DNA of 26,558 nt from an uncultured Bartonella sp. (GTDB lineage: Bacteria > Pseudomonadota > Alphaproteobacteria > Rhizobiales > Rhizobiaceae), in assembly GCA_943913205.1 (NCBI GenBank), contig CALTWN010000013.1, positions 1-26,558 on the forward strand, read 5' to 3'. Every line of letters starts with the position of its first letter. Positions within the stretch are counted from its first letter, which is position 1. Shown piece by piece: positions 15,463 through 23,257 of this stretch. Both the position numbers and the translations under genes were made by a program. The notes beneath the pieces are model-generated. The model was given only the letters and a program-made list of their open reading frames with translations, had not been told where the DNA came from and did not search any database.

Positions 15463-16254
15463 TTATTTCTCTTTCATTCTTTTTATGGTCCAATGTTTTT
15501 CTATCTCAAAATCGAACAAAGATTTAAAAAAAAGACCGCTTAACGTTACTTGCTGATCAAAAGAGCATTCAGGATTATAATTTGGCCAAGTGTAATTTAA
15601 TAGTTTTTCTATTGTTTTTTCTGTACTGTCCATCAGTTTAAACATCGTATTCATTTTAGCATAGAAGACTATGTCTATAGTGGCTAATGCTACATCTGGA
15701 TGATGACGGGCGAAAGTGAATATAGTTTTGTTTATATCTGTTTTTGTATTTTTTATAAATTCTTCTAACAAAAATGGTATTTTTAGCCAAATATCTGGCC
15801 TGATAAAAAAAATATAGTCGTATGTTATATTATTTTTTTCTGCATATTTTTGCGTAATTTCACAGGCTTTATAACGGCTATAAAACGCCGACTTAACTCC
15901 AAATATACTATATATTGACACCTGCTCACAAAGATCGGTTGTAACGCCTAAATCTTCAATTATTTGTTCTTCTATAATAATATTTTTAAACTCACCATAG
16001 GTTTTTATTAGCTCTTCTTCAGTTACATCACCACGCACCTTTTTATAATCATGCCATGTTGGGGTCGAATGATCGAATTTGCTCCAAGTATGCATAAACA
16101 AATCACAATCATAATAACTTAATAAATTATATTTTAAAAAAGGTGCGCATTCTTTATACGTACGCAAATGCCCATACAGACAAACAGCTATCTTAGGCTT
16201 TTTTTTAGCAGATTTTTGACGCTTTGCTTTGAGCATATATGCATTATCTATCAT
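15463..16254 (-). CDS. Capsule-type glycosyltransferase-like protein
   Basis: A 263-residue protein, first gene of the leftward glycan cassette. After a Lys-rich lead (residues 9-20) comes KIAVCLYGHLRTYKECAPFL (21-40), then YDCDLFMHTWSKF (48-60), and a central YDYIFFIRPDIWLKIPF (145-161), where R-P-D probably ends the strand that carries the metal-binding acid. These features mark a family I know from capsule and surface-glycan loci of epsilonproteobacteria and some eukaryotic viruses, usually called putative sugar transferases. No membrane segment is present. The ATG at 16254 has AAAGGA seven bases upstream. The acceptor and donor are unknown. Confidence 0.7.
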   Translation of the reverse strand: MIDNAYMLKAKRQKSAKKKPKIAVCLYGHLRTYKECAPFLKYNLLSYYDCDLFMHTWSKFDHSTPTWHDYKKVRGDVTEEELIKTYGEFKNIIIEEQIIEDLGVTTDLCEQVSIYSIFGVKSAFYSRYKACEITQKYAEKNNITYDYIFFIRPDIWLKIPFLLEEFIKNTKTDINKTIFTFARHHPDVALATIDIVFYAKMNTMFKLMDSTEKTIEKLLNYTWPNYNPECSFDQQVTLSGLFFKSLFDFEIEKHWTIKRMKEK

Positions 16255-16359
16255 ATATTAATCCTTTTTATTAACTATATTAATAGATCAACCTTAAGGC
16301 AACCTTTTATTTTGTGCAGAGTTATAACATATTAATGCGTAACAATAGGAGCTGTAACT

Positions 16360-16491
16360 ATGTGCAATAACAACTGTAAAACATGCAAAAAGCTACCAAT
16401 ACAACATGAGCGAGCTCCAAAAGTTAGCTCAGACGTTACCCCCATATTGAAAGGGGGCGCTATGGAACAAAAAATAAAATCAAAAAAATAA
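16360..16491 (+). CDS. 43-residue cysteine-rich small protein
   Basis: An ORF of 43 codons in the gap between the glycan cassette and the MFS gene, starting ATG TGC with AATAGGAG about nine bases upstream. The product starts MCNNNCKTCKKLP: Cys at positions 2, 6 and 9 give C-x3-C-x2-C, the spacing used for metal or 4Fe-4S ligation, followed by a basic tail ending KIKSKK. It has no membrane segment. Evidence for expression is only the ribosome site and the cysteine spacing. A 5-bp G-C stem (CCCCC 16439-16443, GGGGG 16453-16457) lies inside it. It could be a small metal-binding or regulatory peptide, or a chance ORF. Confidence 0.45.
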   Translation: MCNNNCKTCKKLPIQHERAPKVSSDVTPILKGGAMEQKIKSKK

Positions 16492-16566
16492 TTCTTTTTA
16501 ATGATTCTTTAAAATAAAATAACTATAATAAGTCATAGCCTTTGTGAATATACTTATAGGGTAAAT

Positions 16567-17736
16567 ATGACTAGCCAATACATAAAACTTTTTCAAGCTA
16601 AGGGAACCCTTGGCTTTTCTTTATCAGGCTTCATAGCTAGAATGCCAAATTCTATGGTATTTATTAGCCTTACATTAATGCTAAGTAATTTAGGCTTTTC
16701 ATATAGTAGGGCAAGTTATGTTACCGCCACTTATGTAACAGCCAGCGCATTATTATCACCGCAAACCGCAAGATTAGCAGACCGTTATGGTCAGAGTTTA
16801 ATTGTAGCTATATGTACCTTTATAAGTGTTAGTTCACTTATATTATTATTAATATGCAGCTACCTTAAAACATCAATATTTCTTCTTATGGCGCTAGCTC
16901 TATTTGCAGCGCTTGCGCCAAATTTTGGTGCTATGGTTCGCACGCGTTGGTCTAGGCTTTATGGAGGCTCGCCTTACATAAGAAGCGCCTTTGCATTTGA
17001 ATCAATTGTTGATGAAATTGTTTTTATGATAGGGCCAATCTTAGCTATAGCAGCTACTACAAATTTAGCGCCACAGGCAGGTGTTATAGCGGCCATAAGC
17101 TTTTTAATTATTGGTAGCATAAGCTTTATTACACAAAAGAGAACTGAACCTAAGCTAAATAACAATTTTAGCGGTAAAAGCGTGTTAAAATATCCGCCAA
17201 TAATTATATTGGCAGTAATTCTATTTGCTTTTGGAGTTATATATGGTGTAGCAGAACTAAGCACTATAGCATTTTGTAAAGAGCTAAATAAAACCGCTTG
17301 GGCAACTTTACCTTTAATTTTATATGCGCTAGCTTCTTTTATAGCCGGATTTGCTTATGGTGCTAAAAAACATATAAAAATAAATTTAGCCAAGCAATTA
17401 TTAATTGCTATTTCTATAGCCGCGATATCTACCCTGCCCTTCTTGTTTATACAAAATATGTTTACACTTTGTTTTGCATTATTTTGCTCCGGTGCTACCT
17501 GTGCACCAACTATAATTATAGCTACAGCATTAGTTGAAGATATTATTCCGGAGAAAAAATTAACAGAAGCCATTAGCTGGATTATCACCGGTTTAAACTT
17601 AGGGGTTTCTGCCGGATATGCGTGTGTGAGCCCATTACTAGATAATTATGGTTCATCTAAGGGGTTTGCTATTACAGTAATTGCTGGTTTTTTGTCATTA
17701 ATTATAGTTAGCGCTTTTTTTAAAAAACTACATTAA
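16567..17736 (+). CDS. MFS transporter, unassigned substrate
   Basis: A 389-residue inner-membrane protein with about twelve hydrophobic helices. Between TM2 and TM3 is the major-facilitator loop, here TARLADRYGQSLIVA (about 74-88; family pattern D-R-x-G-x). TM5 includes an ESIVDEIVFMIGP segment with buried acids, a pattern seen in a branch of bacterial MFS pumps often annotated as drug or sugar exporters. Substrate and direction cannot be told. It is transcribed away from the small cysteine ORF and ends by overlapping the convergent MATE gene by 9 bases. AGGGT four bases before the ATG is a usable ribosome site. Confidence 0.88.
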   Translation: MTSQYIKLFQAKGTLGFSLSGFIARMPNSMVFISLTLMLSNLGFSYSRASYVTATYVTASALLSPQTARLADRYGQSLIVAICTFISVSSLILLLICSYLKTSIFLLMALALFAALAPNFGAMVRTRWSRLYGGSPYIRSAFAFESIVDEIVFMIGPILAIAATTNLAPQAGVIAAISFLIIGSISFITQKRTEPKLNNNFSGKSVLKYPPIIILAVILFAFGVIYGVAELSTIAFCKELNKTAWATLPLILYALASFIAGFAYGAKKHIKINLAKQLLIAISIAAISTLPFLFIQNMFTLCFALFCSGATCAPTIIIATALVEDIIPEKKLTEAISWIITGLNLGVSAGYACVSPLLDNYGSSKGFAITVIAGFLSLIIVSAFFKKLH

Positions 17737-19104
17737 AGTTGTTTTTCTCCATCCTTTTGTTAAATAATATAAATAAGTAATAACAAAACAGAATATGGCA
17801 CCTACTGGGAAACTAAGCCAAATAGCATCACCGCCCAATTGGTTATAAAAAGCATAATAAAATCCCATACGAACTGGATATACCGCTAGAAATATAAAGA
17901 TTAAAGGTAAAAATACAACGCCATTTGCTCGCAAAGTTGCCATCACAATAGTAGATAGACCAAACAATAAATAACTTGAACTAGCTAAATTTTGAATGTG
18001 CTTTGCATTGCTAATTACATCGCTTGAATCTGCTGTATGGAAAAAAAACCTAAAGATAACATCGTCGAAAAACCAAAACAGAAGAAGCATGATACAACCT
18101 AGAAATGCACTAATAAATAATCCCCAACGATTGATGCTAAATACTCGTTTCCAGTGCCCAGCTCCTAAATTCTGCGCTGCCATAGCGCCAACAGCGCTAG
18201 AAAATGCCATAAAAGGCAACTGTAAATACATCCATAATTGCTGACAAACATTATAGGCAGCTAAAACATTTGTTCCCTCTATATTTACAAAAGATATCAT
18301 TATTAAGCCAGAACTTGCTAAACATACCATCTGCAAGCAAATAGGTACGCCTTTTAATAAAATGCGTTTAATCTGCTTCCAAGGAGCAAAAATATATAAA
18401 AGCTGCGCATCGCGCAAACATAATGGCGAGTTACGTATATATAAATGTACTATTTGTAACGTTAATGCAACATAATTTGCTATAGCGGTCGCATATGCTG
18501 AACCAGCAATGCCAAGTTTAAAATAGCCTCCAACACCGCCGATGAGCAATGGATTCAAAATAATATCTAATATCACTGTTAATGCCATATACCACATAGC
18601 CATCACAGAATTTCCTATACCGCGTAAGCTAAGTAATATAATCCATAAAATAAGGTTTGGGGGCAGTGCTATAAATATTACACGCAAATAAGCATATGCT
18701 TGTGTAAAAACATCTTGTGGGGTATTTAACAGCCTTAAAATAAAGGTAGAATAGTACCATCCAGCTATAGAAGCCACAACCGAGAGCAATGAAACAATAC
18801 CAATAGCTGCCCCAAAAACCTTACGACCGCCTTCCATTTCTTGCCGCCCCGCATATTGCCCGATAAAAGTACTTGAGGCTAGCCCAAACCCAAATACCAA
18901 AGAAAACATTAAAAAAATTATAAAATTTGCATCTGCGGTAGCTGCCAAAGCGGAGTTGCCTAAAAAACGCCCTACCCACATAGTATTTATTGATGCATTT
19001 AACGACTCAAAGACATTTGATATTATGATAGGTATAGAAAAAACACAAAGCAACTTTGGCACTGATCCTTGCGTTAAATCTCTTTCTTTACTGCCTTTTT
19101 GCAT
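17728..19104 (-). CDS. MATE-family multidrug/cation antiporter
   Basis: A 458-residue membrane protein with twelve predicted helices. The MATE pattern is clear: after a short cytosolic lead (KERDLTQGSVPKLL) comes the first helix, IPIIISNVFESLNASINTMWVGRFLG. GFGLASSTFIGQYAGR follows near residue 78, and the second half repeats the plan with AFSSAVGAMAAQNLGAGHW. These proteins export toxic compounds or metabolites in exchange for Na+ or H+; the substrate is unknown. An in-frame ATG at 19116 adds four residues, but GGAG at 19114-19111 is placed to serve the ATG at 19104, so I chose that start. It is divergent from the DHA2-type pump. Confidence 0.9.
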   Translation of the reverse strand: MQKGSKERDLTQGSVPKLLCVFSIPIIISNVFESLNASINTMWVGRFLGNSALAATADANFIIFLMFSLVFGFGLASSTFIGQYAGRQEMEGGRKVFGAAIGIVSLLSVVASIAGWYYSTFILRLLNTPQDVFTQAYAYLRVIFIALPPNLILWIILLSLRGIGNSVMAMWYMALTVILDIILNPLLIGGVGGYFKLGIAGSAYATAIANYVALTLQIVHLYIRNSPLCLRDAQLLYIFAPWKQIKRILLKGVPICLQMVCLASSGLIMISFVNIEGTNVLAAYNVCQQLWMYLQLPFMAFSSAVGAMAAQNLGAGHWKRVFSINRWGLFISAFLGCIMLLLFWFFDDVIFRFFFHTADSSDVISNAKHIQNLASSSYLLFGLSTIVMATLRANGVVFLPLIFIFLAVYPVRMGFYYAFYNQLGGDAIWLSFPVGAIFCFVITYLYYLTKGWRKTTLM

Positions 19105-19128
19105 AAAATACTCCATAATTTTTAGCCA

Positions 19129-19157
19129 ATATCATACTTTATCTAAACTATTGTCAA
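19129..19157 (-). promoter_or_regulatory. Putative promoter of the MATE gene
   Basis: On the minus strand, TTGACA occupies 19157-19152. Candidate -10 boxes are TATGAT at 19136-19131 (15-base spacer) or TGATAT at 19134-19129 (17-base spacer). The -35 is perfect but neither -10 is ideal. It lies 25 bases upstream of the start. Confidence 0.45.
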
Positions 19158-19193
19158 GAACTTTATGTTCCCTTTCATAATTTAGTAAAATAA

Positions 19194-19222
19194 TTGACGA
19201 AATTTAGGATATTAAGTATATT
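19194..19222 (+). promoter_or_regulatory. Sigma-70 promoter of the DHA2-type MFS gene
   Basis: TTGACG at 19194-19199 and TATATT at 19217-19222 are separated by 17 bases, placing transcription start near 19230 and a roughly 20-base leader with AAAAGGAT before the GTG start. The -35 boxes of this and the MATE promoter lie back to back, 36 bases apart, a natural site for shared control. Confidence 0.65.
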
Positions 19223-19250
19223 ATAACAATTCTATAAAAGGATTTTTAAT

Positions 19251-20657
19251 GTGACAAATGCCACGAATAAAACGCAACAGCAAAGTTGGGTTTTACCTGT
19301 TACCCTAGCCATCGCTTTTTTTATGGAAAATATGGATGCTAATATTATAGCAACTTCTTTACCGCAAATAGCCAATGCCACACATACAACACCTGTAGCT
19401 TTAAAACTGGCTATGACTTCATATTTAATTTCACTATGTGTACTTACACCTATAAGCGGCTGGATAGTTGATAATTTTTCAGCACGCGCTACTTTTCGCT
19501 ATTCTATAATTATATTTATGATTGGCTCTTTATTGTGCGCTGCATCTCAAACTTTGTGTTTTTTTGTTATTGCAAGATTCTTACAAGGTATAGGTGGTGC
19601 TATGATGGTACCAGTAGCACGTTTAGTTATCTTACGCGCCACTCAAAAAGAAGACTTAGTTAGTGCTCTATCTTGGTTTTCTATCCCGGCGCTTGTTGGA
19701 CCTTTAATAGGTCCTCCTATTGGCGGATTTATAACTACATATTTTAGCTGGCACTGGATATTTTTAATTAATATCCCCATAGGTATATTAGCTTTAATAT
19801 GTGCAGCTCTTTATATGCCAAAAAAAGAAGAGCTTTTTAAAACCAGCCTAGATATTAAGGGGTTTATACTTTCTGCTACCGCAGTTATGGCATTTATCTT
19901 TGGTACTTCGATTATTAGCCAACCAAACTTGCCTAAAGAATACGGTTTAACGCTTACTGTAATTGGTATCGTATCAGCCATGGCCTATTATAAATATGCA
20001 CAAACCGCAAAATCTCCGCTATTTAGTGTTAAATTATTTAATAACAACGTTTTTAGGAAATGTATTATAGGTGGTTCGCTATTTCGCATTGGTATTGGTG
20101 CCATACCATTTTTATTACCCTTGATGTTTCAACTATGTTTTAAAATGTCTGCTATGGAATCTGGCTGTTTAGTTTTTATAGCAGCTGCTGGCTCTATTTT
20201 CATGAAAACTGCAGTGAACTTCTTTTTTAATAGGTTTAGTATTTACTATATGTTGGTTATTGGAACAGTTATTTCTGCGGCTTTTATAGCAATATATGGT
20301 TTATTTACACAATATACGCCATATTGGCTTATATTAACTATATTGTTTTTTAGCGGATTTTTACGCTCAATGTTTTTTTCGGCCATAAATGCTTTGGGAT
20401 TTTCTGAAATAAGCAAAGAAGAAATGAGCCAAGCTACACCACTTCACGCCGTAGCTACACAAATATCTATAGCTTTAGGTATTGCTATAGCGGGTATTGT
20501 ACTAGAAACATGCTCAACTATACATGGGGGCGATAATACTCTTAGTGATTTTAGCTATGCTTTTTATATAGTTGCATTTCTTTCAATGTGCTCTGTATTT
20601 GTATTTGCCAGTTTTGATAAAAATGTTGGCTCTTCACTTCAAAGTAAAAATAAGTAG
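19251..20657 (+). CDS. MFS transporter of the DHA2 drug-export type (MdtD-like)
   Basis: A 468-residue inner-membrane pump. It has NMDANIIATSLPQIA in TM1 (the DHA2 pattern D-x-T/N-I-V/I-x-x-A-L-P), RFLQGIGGAMMVPVARL in TM4 and the antiporter motif C-like ALVGPLIGPPIGGFI in TM5, followed by FSWHWIFLINIPIGI, typical of 14-TM H+-drug antiporters and of E. coli MdtD, which it resembles in length and layout. The substrate is unknown. The start is GTG with AAAAGGAT upstream. It ends 6 bases before queD and is probably read through into queD-queE, without a reason to think it acts in that pathway. Confidence 0.9.
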   Translation: MTNATNKTQQQSWVLPVTLAIAFFMENMDANIIATSLPQIANATHTTPVALKLAMTSYLISLCVLTPISGWIVDNFSARATFRYSIIIFMIGSLLCAASQTLCFFVIARFLQGIGGAMMVPVARLVILRATQKEDLVSALSWFSIPALVGPLIGPPIGGFITTYFSWHWIFLINIPIGILALICAALYMPKKEELFKTSLDIKGFILSATAVMAFIFGTSIISQPNLPKEYGLTLTVIGIVSAMAYYKYAQTAKSPLFSVKLFNNNVFRKCIIGGSLFRIGIGAIPFLLPLMFQLCFKMSAMESGCLVFIAAAGSIFMKTAVNFFFNRFSIYYMLVIGTVISAAFIAIYGLFTQYTPYWLILTILFFSGFLRSMFFSAINALGFSEISKEEMSQATPLHAVATQISIALGIAIAGIVLETCSTIHGGDNTLSDFSYAFYIVAFLSMCSVFVFASFDKNVGSSLQSKNK

Positions 20658-20663
20658 TTTAAT

Positions 20664-21023
20664 ATGTATATAATATCAAAAGAATTCAATTTTTCAGCAT
20701 CACACCAACTAGAACTTTTACCCAAAAATCACCCATGTTCCAGGTTGCATGGGCATAATTACATAGTAAAGTTAATACTAAAAGATAATAGCTTAAACGA
20801 TAATGGATTTGTAAAAGATTACCGAGAATTAGATTTTTTTAAAATATATCTTGACACTAATATAGACCACCGACACTTAAATGATGTGTTTAACAATAAA
20901 AATGTAACGGCAGAATTTTTAGCAAAATATTTTTATGATTGGTGCAAACAAAAAATACCTCAACTTTATGCTGTTCAAGTTAGTGAAACACCTAAAAGCT
21001 GGGCGGAATACCGTGAAGAATAG
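20664..21023 (+). CDS. queD: 6-carboxy-5,6,7,8-tetrahydropterin synthase QueD
   Basis: The second step of 7-deazaguanine (queuosine) synthesis converts dihydroneopterin triphosphate to carboxytetrahydropterin. Zinc ligands H14 (FSASHQL), H29 and H31 (LHGHNY), catalytic Cys25 (HPCSRLHGH), the DHRHLND segment (68-74) and E108 (VSETPKS) are all present in 119 residues, the compact QueD length. C-x3-HGH and the SETP motif favour QueD over eukaryotic PTPS. It overlaps queE by 11 bases. queC, queF and the tRNA-inserting enzymes are not in the window. Confidence 0.93.
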   Translation: MYIISKEFNFSASHQLELLPKNHPCSRLHGHNYIVKLILKDNSLNDNGFVKDYRELDFFKIYLDTNIDHRHLNDVFNNKNVTAEFLAKYFYDWCKQKIPQLYAVQVSETPKSWAEYREE

Positions 21024-21765
21024 TATATATGTAGAAAAGAATATTCGTATTAGTGAAATTTTTGGTCCTACTATTCAAGGCGAAGGTATTTTAATAGGAG
21101 AGCCTTGCATTTTTGTACGTACAGCAGGGTGCGACTTTCGCTGCATCTGGTGTGATAGTATGCACGCTGTAGATTCAAATTTTCGCAATAGCTGGATTCT
21201 ATATTCTACAAATGATATTTTTGCAAAGATAGAAGAATTGTCTAAAGGTTTTCCACTTACTATCGTGCTATCGGGAGGAAATCCTGCTATCCAAAATTTA
21301 GAGCCTTTAATAAAATTAGGAGTTAGCAAGGGCTATAAGTTTACAATTGAAACACAAGGTTCAATCTACAAAAAATGGTTTGCTTTACTAGATACAATTG
21401 TATTGAGCCCTAAGCCACCTTCGAGCAAGACTTTAAATAATTGGGATATTTTTACGAAATGCTGTAGCACAAAAGTAAATAAATTAATTATTAAAATTCC
21501 TGTTTTAGATGAAGCAGACTATATTTTTGCCTTTAATTTAGCTAAAAAATATTCAGATATACCTATATATTTACAGCCAATAAACAATACTCCGCCAACA
21601 ATAGATAGCCTAAAGGGTGAAAACTGCGAAAGTAATATAGATTTACAAGCAATAAAAGAACGATTTATTTGGTTAGTTGAGCGTTGTGTGGAAGATAAAT
21701 GGTATAATGTTAGAATCTTACCGCAATTGCATGTTTTAATATGGGGTAATAAAGGAGGAGTCTAG
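21013..21765 (+). CDS. queE: 7-carboxy-7-deazaguanine synthase QueE
   Basis: A radical-SAM enzyme that turns the QueD product into 7-carboxy-7-deazaguanine. SEIFGPTIQGEG (14-25) precedes the cluster motif C40-x3-C44-x2-C47-D (AGCDFRCIWCD), the QueE-type spacing; LSGGNPA is the SAM-binding GGE-like segment and IETQGS follows. An upstream ATG at 20935 is in frame but would put 26 unconserved residues inside queD. I chose the GTG at 21013, just before the conserved lead, with GGCGGA upstream, giving 250 residues. The start is the least certain part. It converges with the small membrane-protein gene, one base apart. Confidence 0.9.
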   Translation: MKNSIYVEKNIRISEIFGPTIQGEGILIGEPCIFVRTAGCDFRCIWCDSMHAVDSNFRNSWILYSTNDIFAKIEELSKGFPLTIVLSGGNPAIQNLEPLIKLGVSKGYKFTIETQGSIYKKWFALLDTIVLSPKPPSSKTLNNWDIFTKCCSTKVNKLIIKIPVLDEADYIFAFNLAKKYSDIPIYLQPINNTPPTIDSLKGENCESNIDLQAIKERFIWLVERCVEDKWYNVRILPQLHVLIWGNKGGV

Positions 21766-21766
21766 T

Positions 21767-22012
21767 TTACTTAACATAACAAGTAATAGAGCAACCAACC
21801 GCAATAACAGCTAATATTATTAACCAAAAATAGATACGTGGTTTATCAAAAATCATTGCAAAAGCAGAAAACCAGCCAAATACACCGCTCGAAAGCGCAT
21901 AAACAAAGCCTGGCTTATTACCTATCTTTATATGTAGCGCCATAAGACCAACTATAATAATACTACTAAAAACTAATAGTAAATTTGTGGCAAATTTTTC
22001 ATAATCATTCAT
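21767..22012 (-). CDS. Small hypothetical membrane protein
   Basis: An 81-residue protein that I do not recognise. It has three hydrophobic stretches: LLLVFSSIIIVGLMALHI (about 11-28), FVYALSSGVFGWFSAFAMIF (36-55) and FWLIILAVIAVGCSITCYV (62-80). There is a KPGF turn after the first and a DKPR turn after the second, so it is probably an inner-membrane protein. A ribosome site (AAAGG) precedes the ATG. It is the last gene of the mrp-to-yraN operon, 15 bases after yraN, and its stop nearly touches the queE stop. Confidence 0.7.
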   Translation of the reverse strand: MNDYEKFATNLLLVFSSIIIVGLMALHIKIGNKPGFVYALSSGVFGWFSAFAMIFDKPRIYFWLIILAVIAVGCSITCYVK

Positions 22013-22027
22013 TGGTACAACCTTTAA

Positions 22028-22390
22028 TTAATATAATAAAAAATAATCTTTAATATGTATCGGAAAATGTCTTGGACATATAAACACTACATCAAACCTT
22101 ATTTTAAATCTACTAAGATCTCCTTGTTTGTATAGCCAGTATCGTGCAGCTGCTAAAATACGTTTAGCTCCTCTATAGGTTATGGCTTGTTTAGCCATTT
22201 CCAAATCTTTACGCGCTTTAACCTCTATAATTGCGATTACTTTACCACGTTTTGCTATAATATCAACCTCGCCTTTACGCGTTTTATATCTTCTAGCCAA
22301 AATTTTATATCCTTTAAAACGCAAATACCAAGCTGCATAATGTTCAGCTCTTAAACCTTTACTATAGCTTGTATCTTTATTTTTACTCAT
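22028..22390 (-). CDS. yraN: YraN family (UPF0102) nuclease-like protein
   Basis: A 120-residue protein of UPF0102, a family with a restriction-endonuclease-like fold and no settled role. KGLRAEHYAAWYLRFKGYKILARRYK (11-36), GEVDII (40-45) and IIEVKAR (54-60) are the conserved segments, with the E, D and EVK residues of the nuclease-like core intact. It is encoded directly after rsmI with an ATGA overlap, an order seen in many proteobacteria. No membrane segment or signal is present. Confidence 0.9.
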   Translation of the reverse strand: MSKNKDTSYSKGLRAEHYAAWYLRFKGYKILARRYKTRKGEVDIIAKRGKVIAIIEVKARKDLEMAKQAITYRGAKRILAAARYWLYKQGDLSRFKIRFDVVFICPRHFPIHIKDYFLLY

Positions 22391-23256
22391 AATGCTTTGT
22401 TGTTTAATAAAATTTTATAAACTTTAGATTTTTGTTCACCCGATAATTTTGCAACAATAGAGGCTGCTTTAGATATAGGAAGCTGATTATATTCTTCAGC
22501 TAATTTTACTATATCTTCTTCACTATAATTTTTCACTATTTGAGCAGGTTCAACTAAAATCACGATTTCACCAAGTTTGTGCTCAATTTTACTATATTTA
22601 CTATGTAAGCTTTGCAAAGATGCTACATCATAAGTTTCAAATTTTTTAGTAAGCTCTCTACATATAGCAGCTTTTCTCCCCCCTCCAAATATAGCACACA
22701 TCTCATTTAAGGTTTTTGCTAATCGCATAGGCGATTCAAAAAATATTAATGTTGTTTGCTTAGAGTCTAATAATTTTAGCTTATCTTGCTTTTGCTTTAT
22801 TTTAACAGGCAAAAATCCTGCAAAATAAAACTCTGAAATCGGCATTCCTGAAGCAACCAATGCGGTCATAATAGAACTTGCCCCTGGTATTGCTGTTACT
22901 AAAATATCTCGCTTTTTAGCCTCACACACCAAATTAAAGCCAGGGTCAGAAATTAAAGGTGTGCCAGCATCACTTATAAGTGCAACTGACTGACCTTCTG
23001 ATATAGATTTTAATATTTTTTCGCCAGCAGTCACATGATTATGCTCATGATAGCTTACAAGTTTAGCCTTTATCTCATAATAATTTAGCAATTTAAGACT
23101 CACCCTAGTATCTTCACAGGCGATAATATCTACGCTACGCAAAACATCCAAGGCACGTAACGTTATATCACGTAAATTACCAATAGGTGTAGATACAATA
23201 TAAAGGCCAGTTTCTATAGAAAGATCGGGGTTTATATTGTACCTAAATGCATTCAT
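22387..23256 (-). CDS. rsmI: 16S rRNA 2'-O-methyltransferase RsmI (C1402)
   Basis: This enzyme methylates the ribose of C1402 in the 16S rRNA decoding centre using SAM. It has the tetrapyrrole-methylase fold: VSTPIGNLRDITLRAL (21-36), ACEDTR (46-51), ALISDAGTPLISDPG (92-106), IPGASS, and FFESPMRL with the RELTKKFE segment further on. Its 289 residues include the RsmI C-terminal HTH-like extension (YNQLPISKAASIVAKLSG). It overlaps yraN by 4 bases and begins one base after the CoA-transferase stop. Confidence 0.95.
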   Translation of the reverse strand: MNAFRYNINPDLSIETGLYIVSTPIGNLRDITLRALDVLRSVDIIACEDTRVSLKLLNYYEIKAKLVSYHEHNHVTAGEKILKSISEGQSVALISDAGTPLISDPGFNLVCEAKKRDILVTAIPGASSIMTALVASGMPISEFYFAGFLPVKIKQKQDKLKLLDSKQTTLIFFESPMRLAKTLNEMCAIFGGGRKAAICRELTKKFETYDVASLQSLHSKYSKIEHKLGEIVILVEPAQIVKNYSEEDIVKLAEEYNQLPISKAASIVAKLSGEQKSKVYKILLNNKAL

Positions 23257-23257
23257 T

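Noticed and set aside
16439..16457. CCCCC-N9-GGGGG hairpin as a terminator
   Set aside because: It is not followed by a T tract and lies inside the small cysteine-rich ORF; kept only as a note.
20640..20664. A preQ1 riboswitch ahead of queD
   Set aside because: Only six bases separate the upstream MFS stop from the queD start, leaving no room for an aptamer.
20935..21012. N-terminal extension of QueE from the ATG at 20935
   Set aside because: It lies wholly inside queD, shows no QueE-like sequence, and a GTG at 21013 sits just before the conserved lead.
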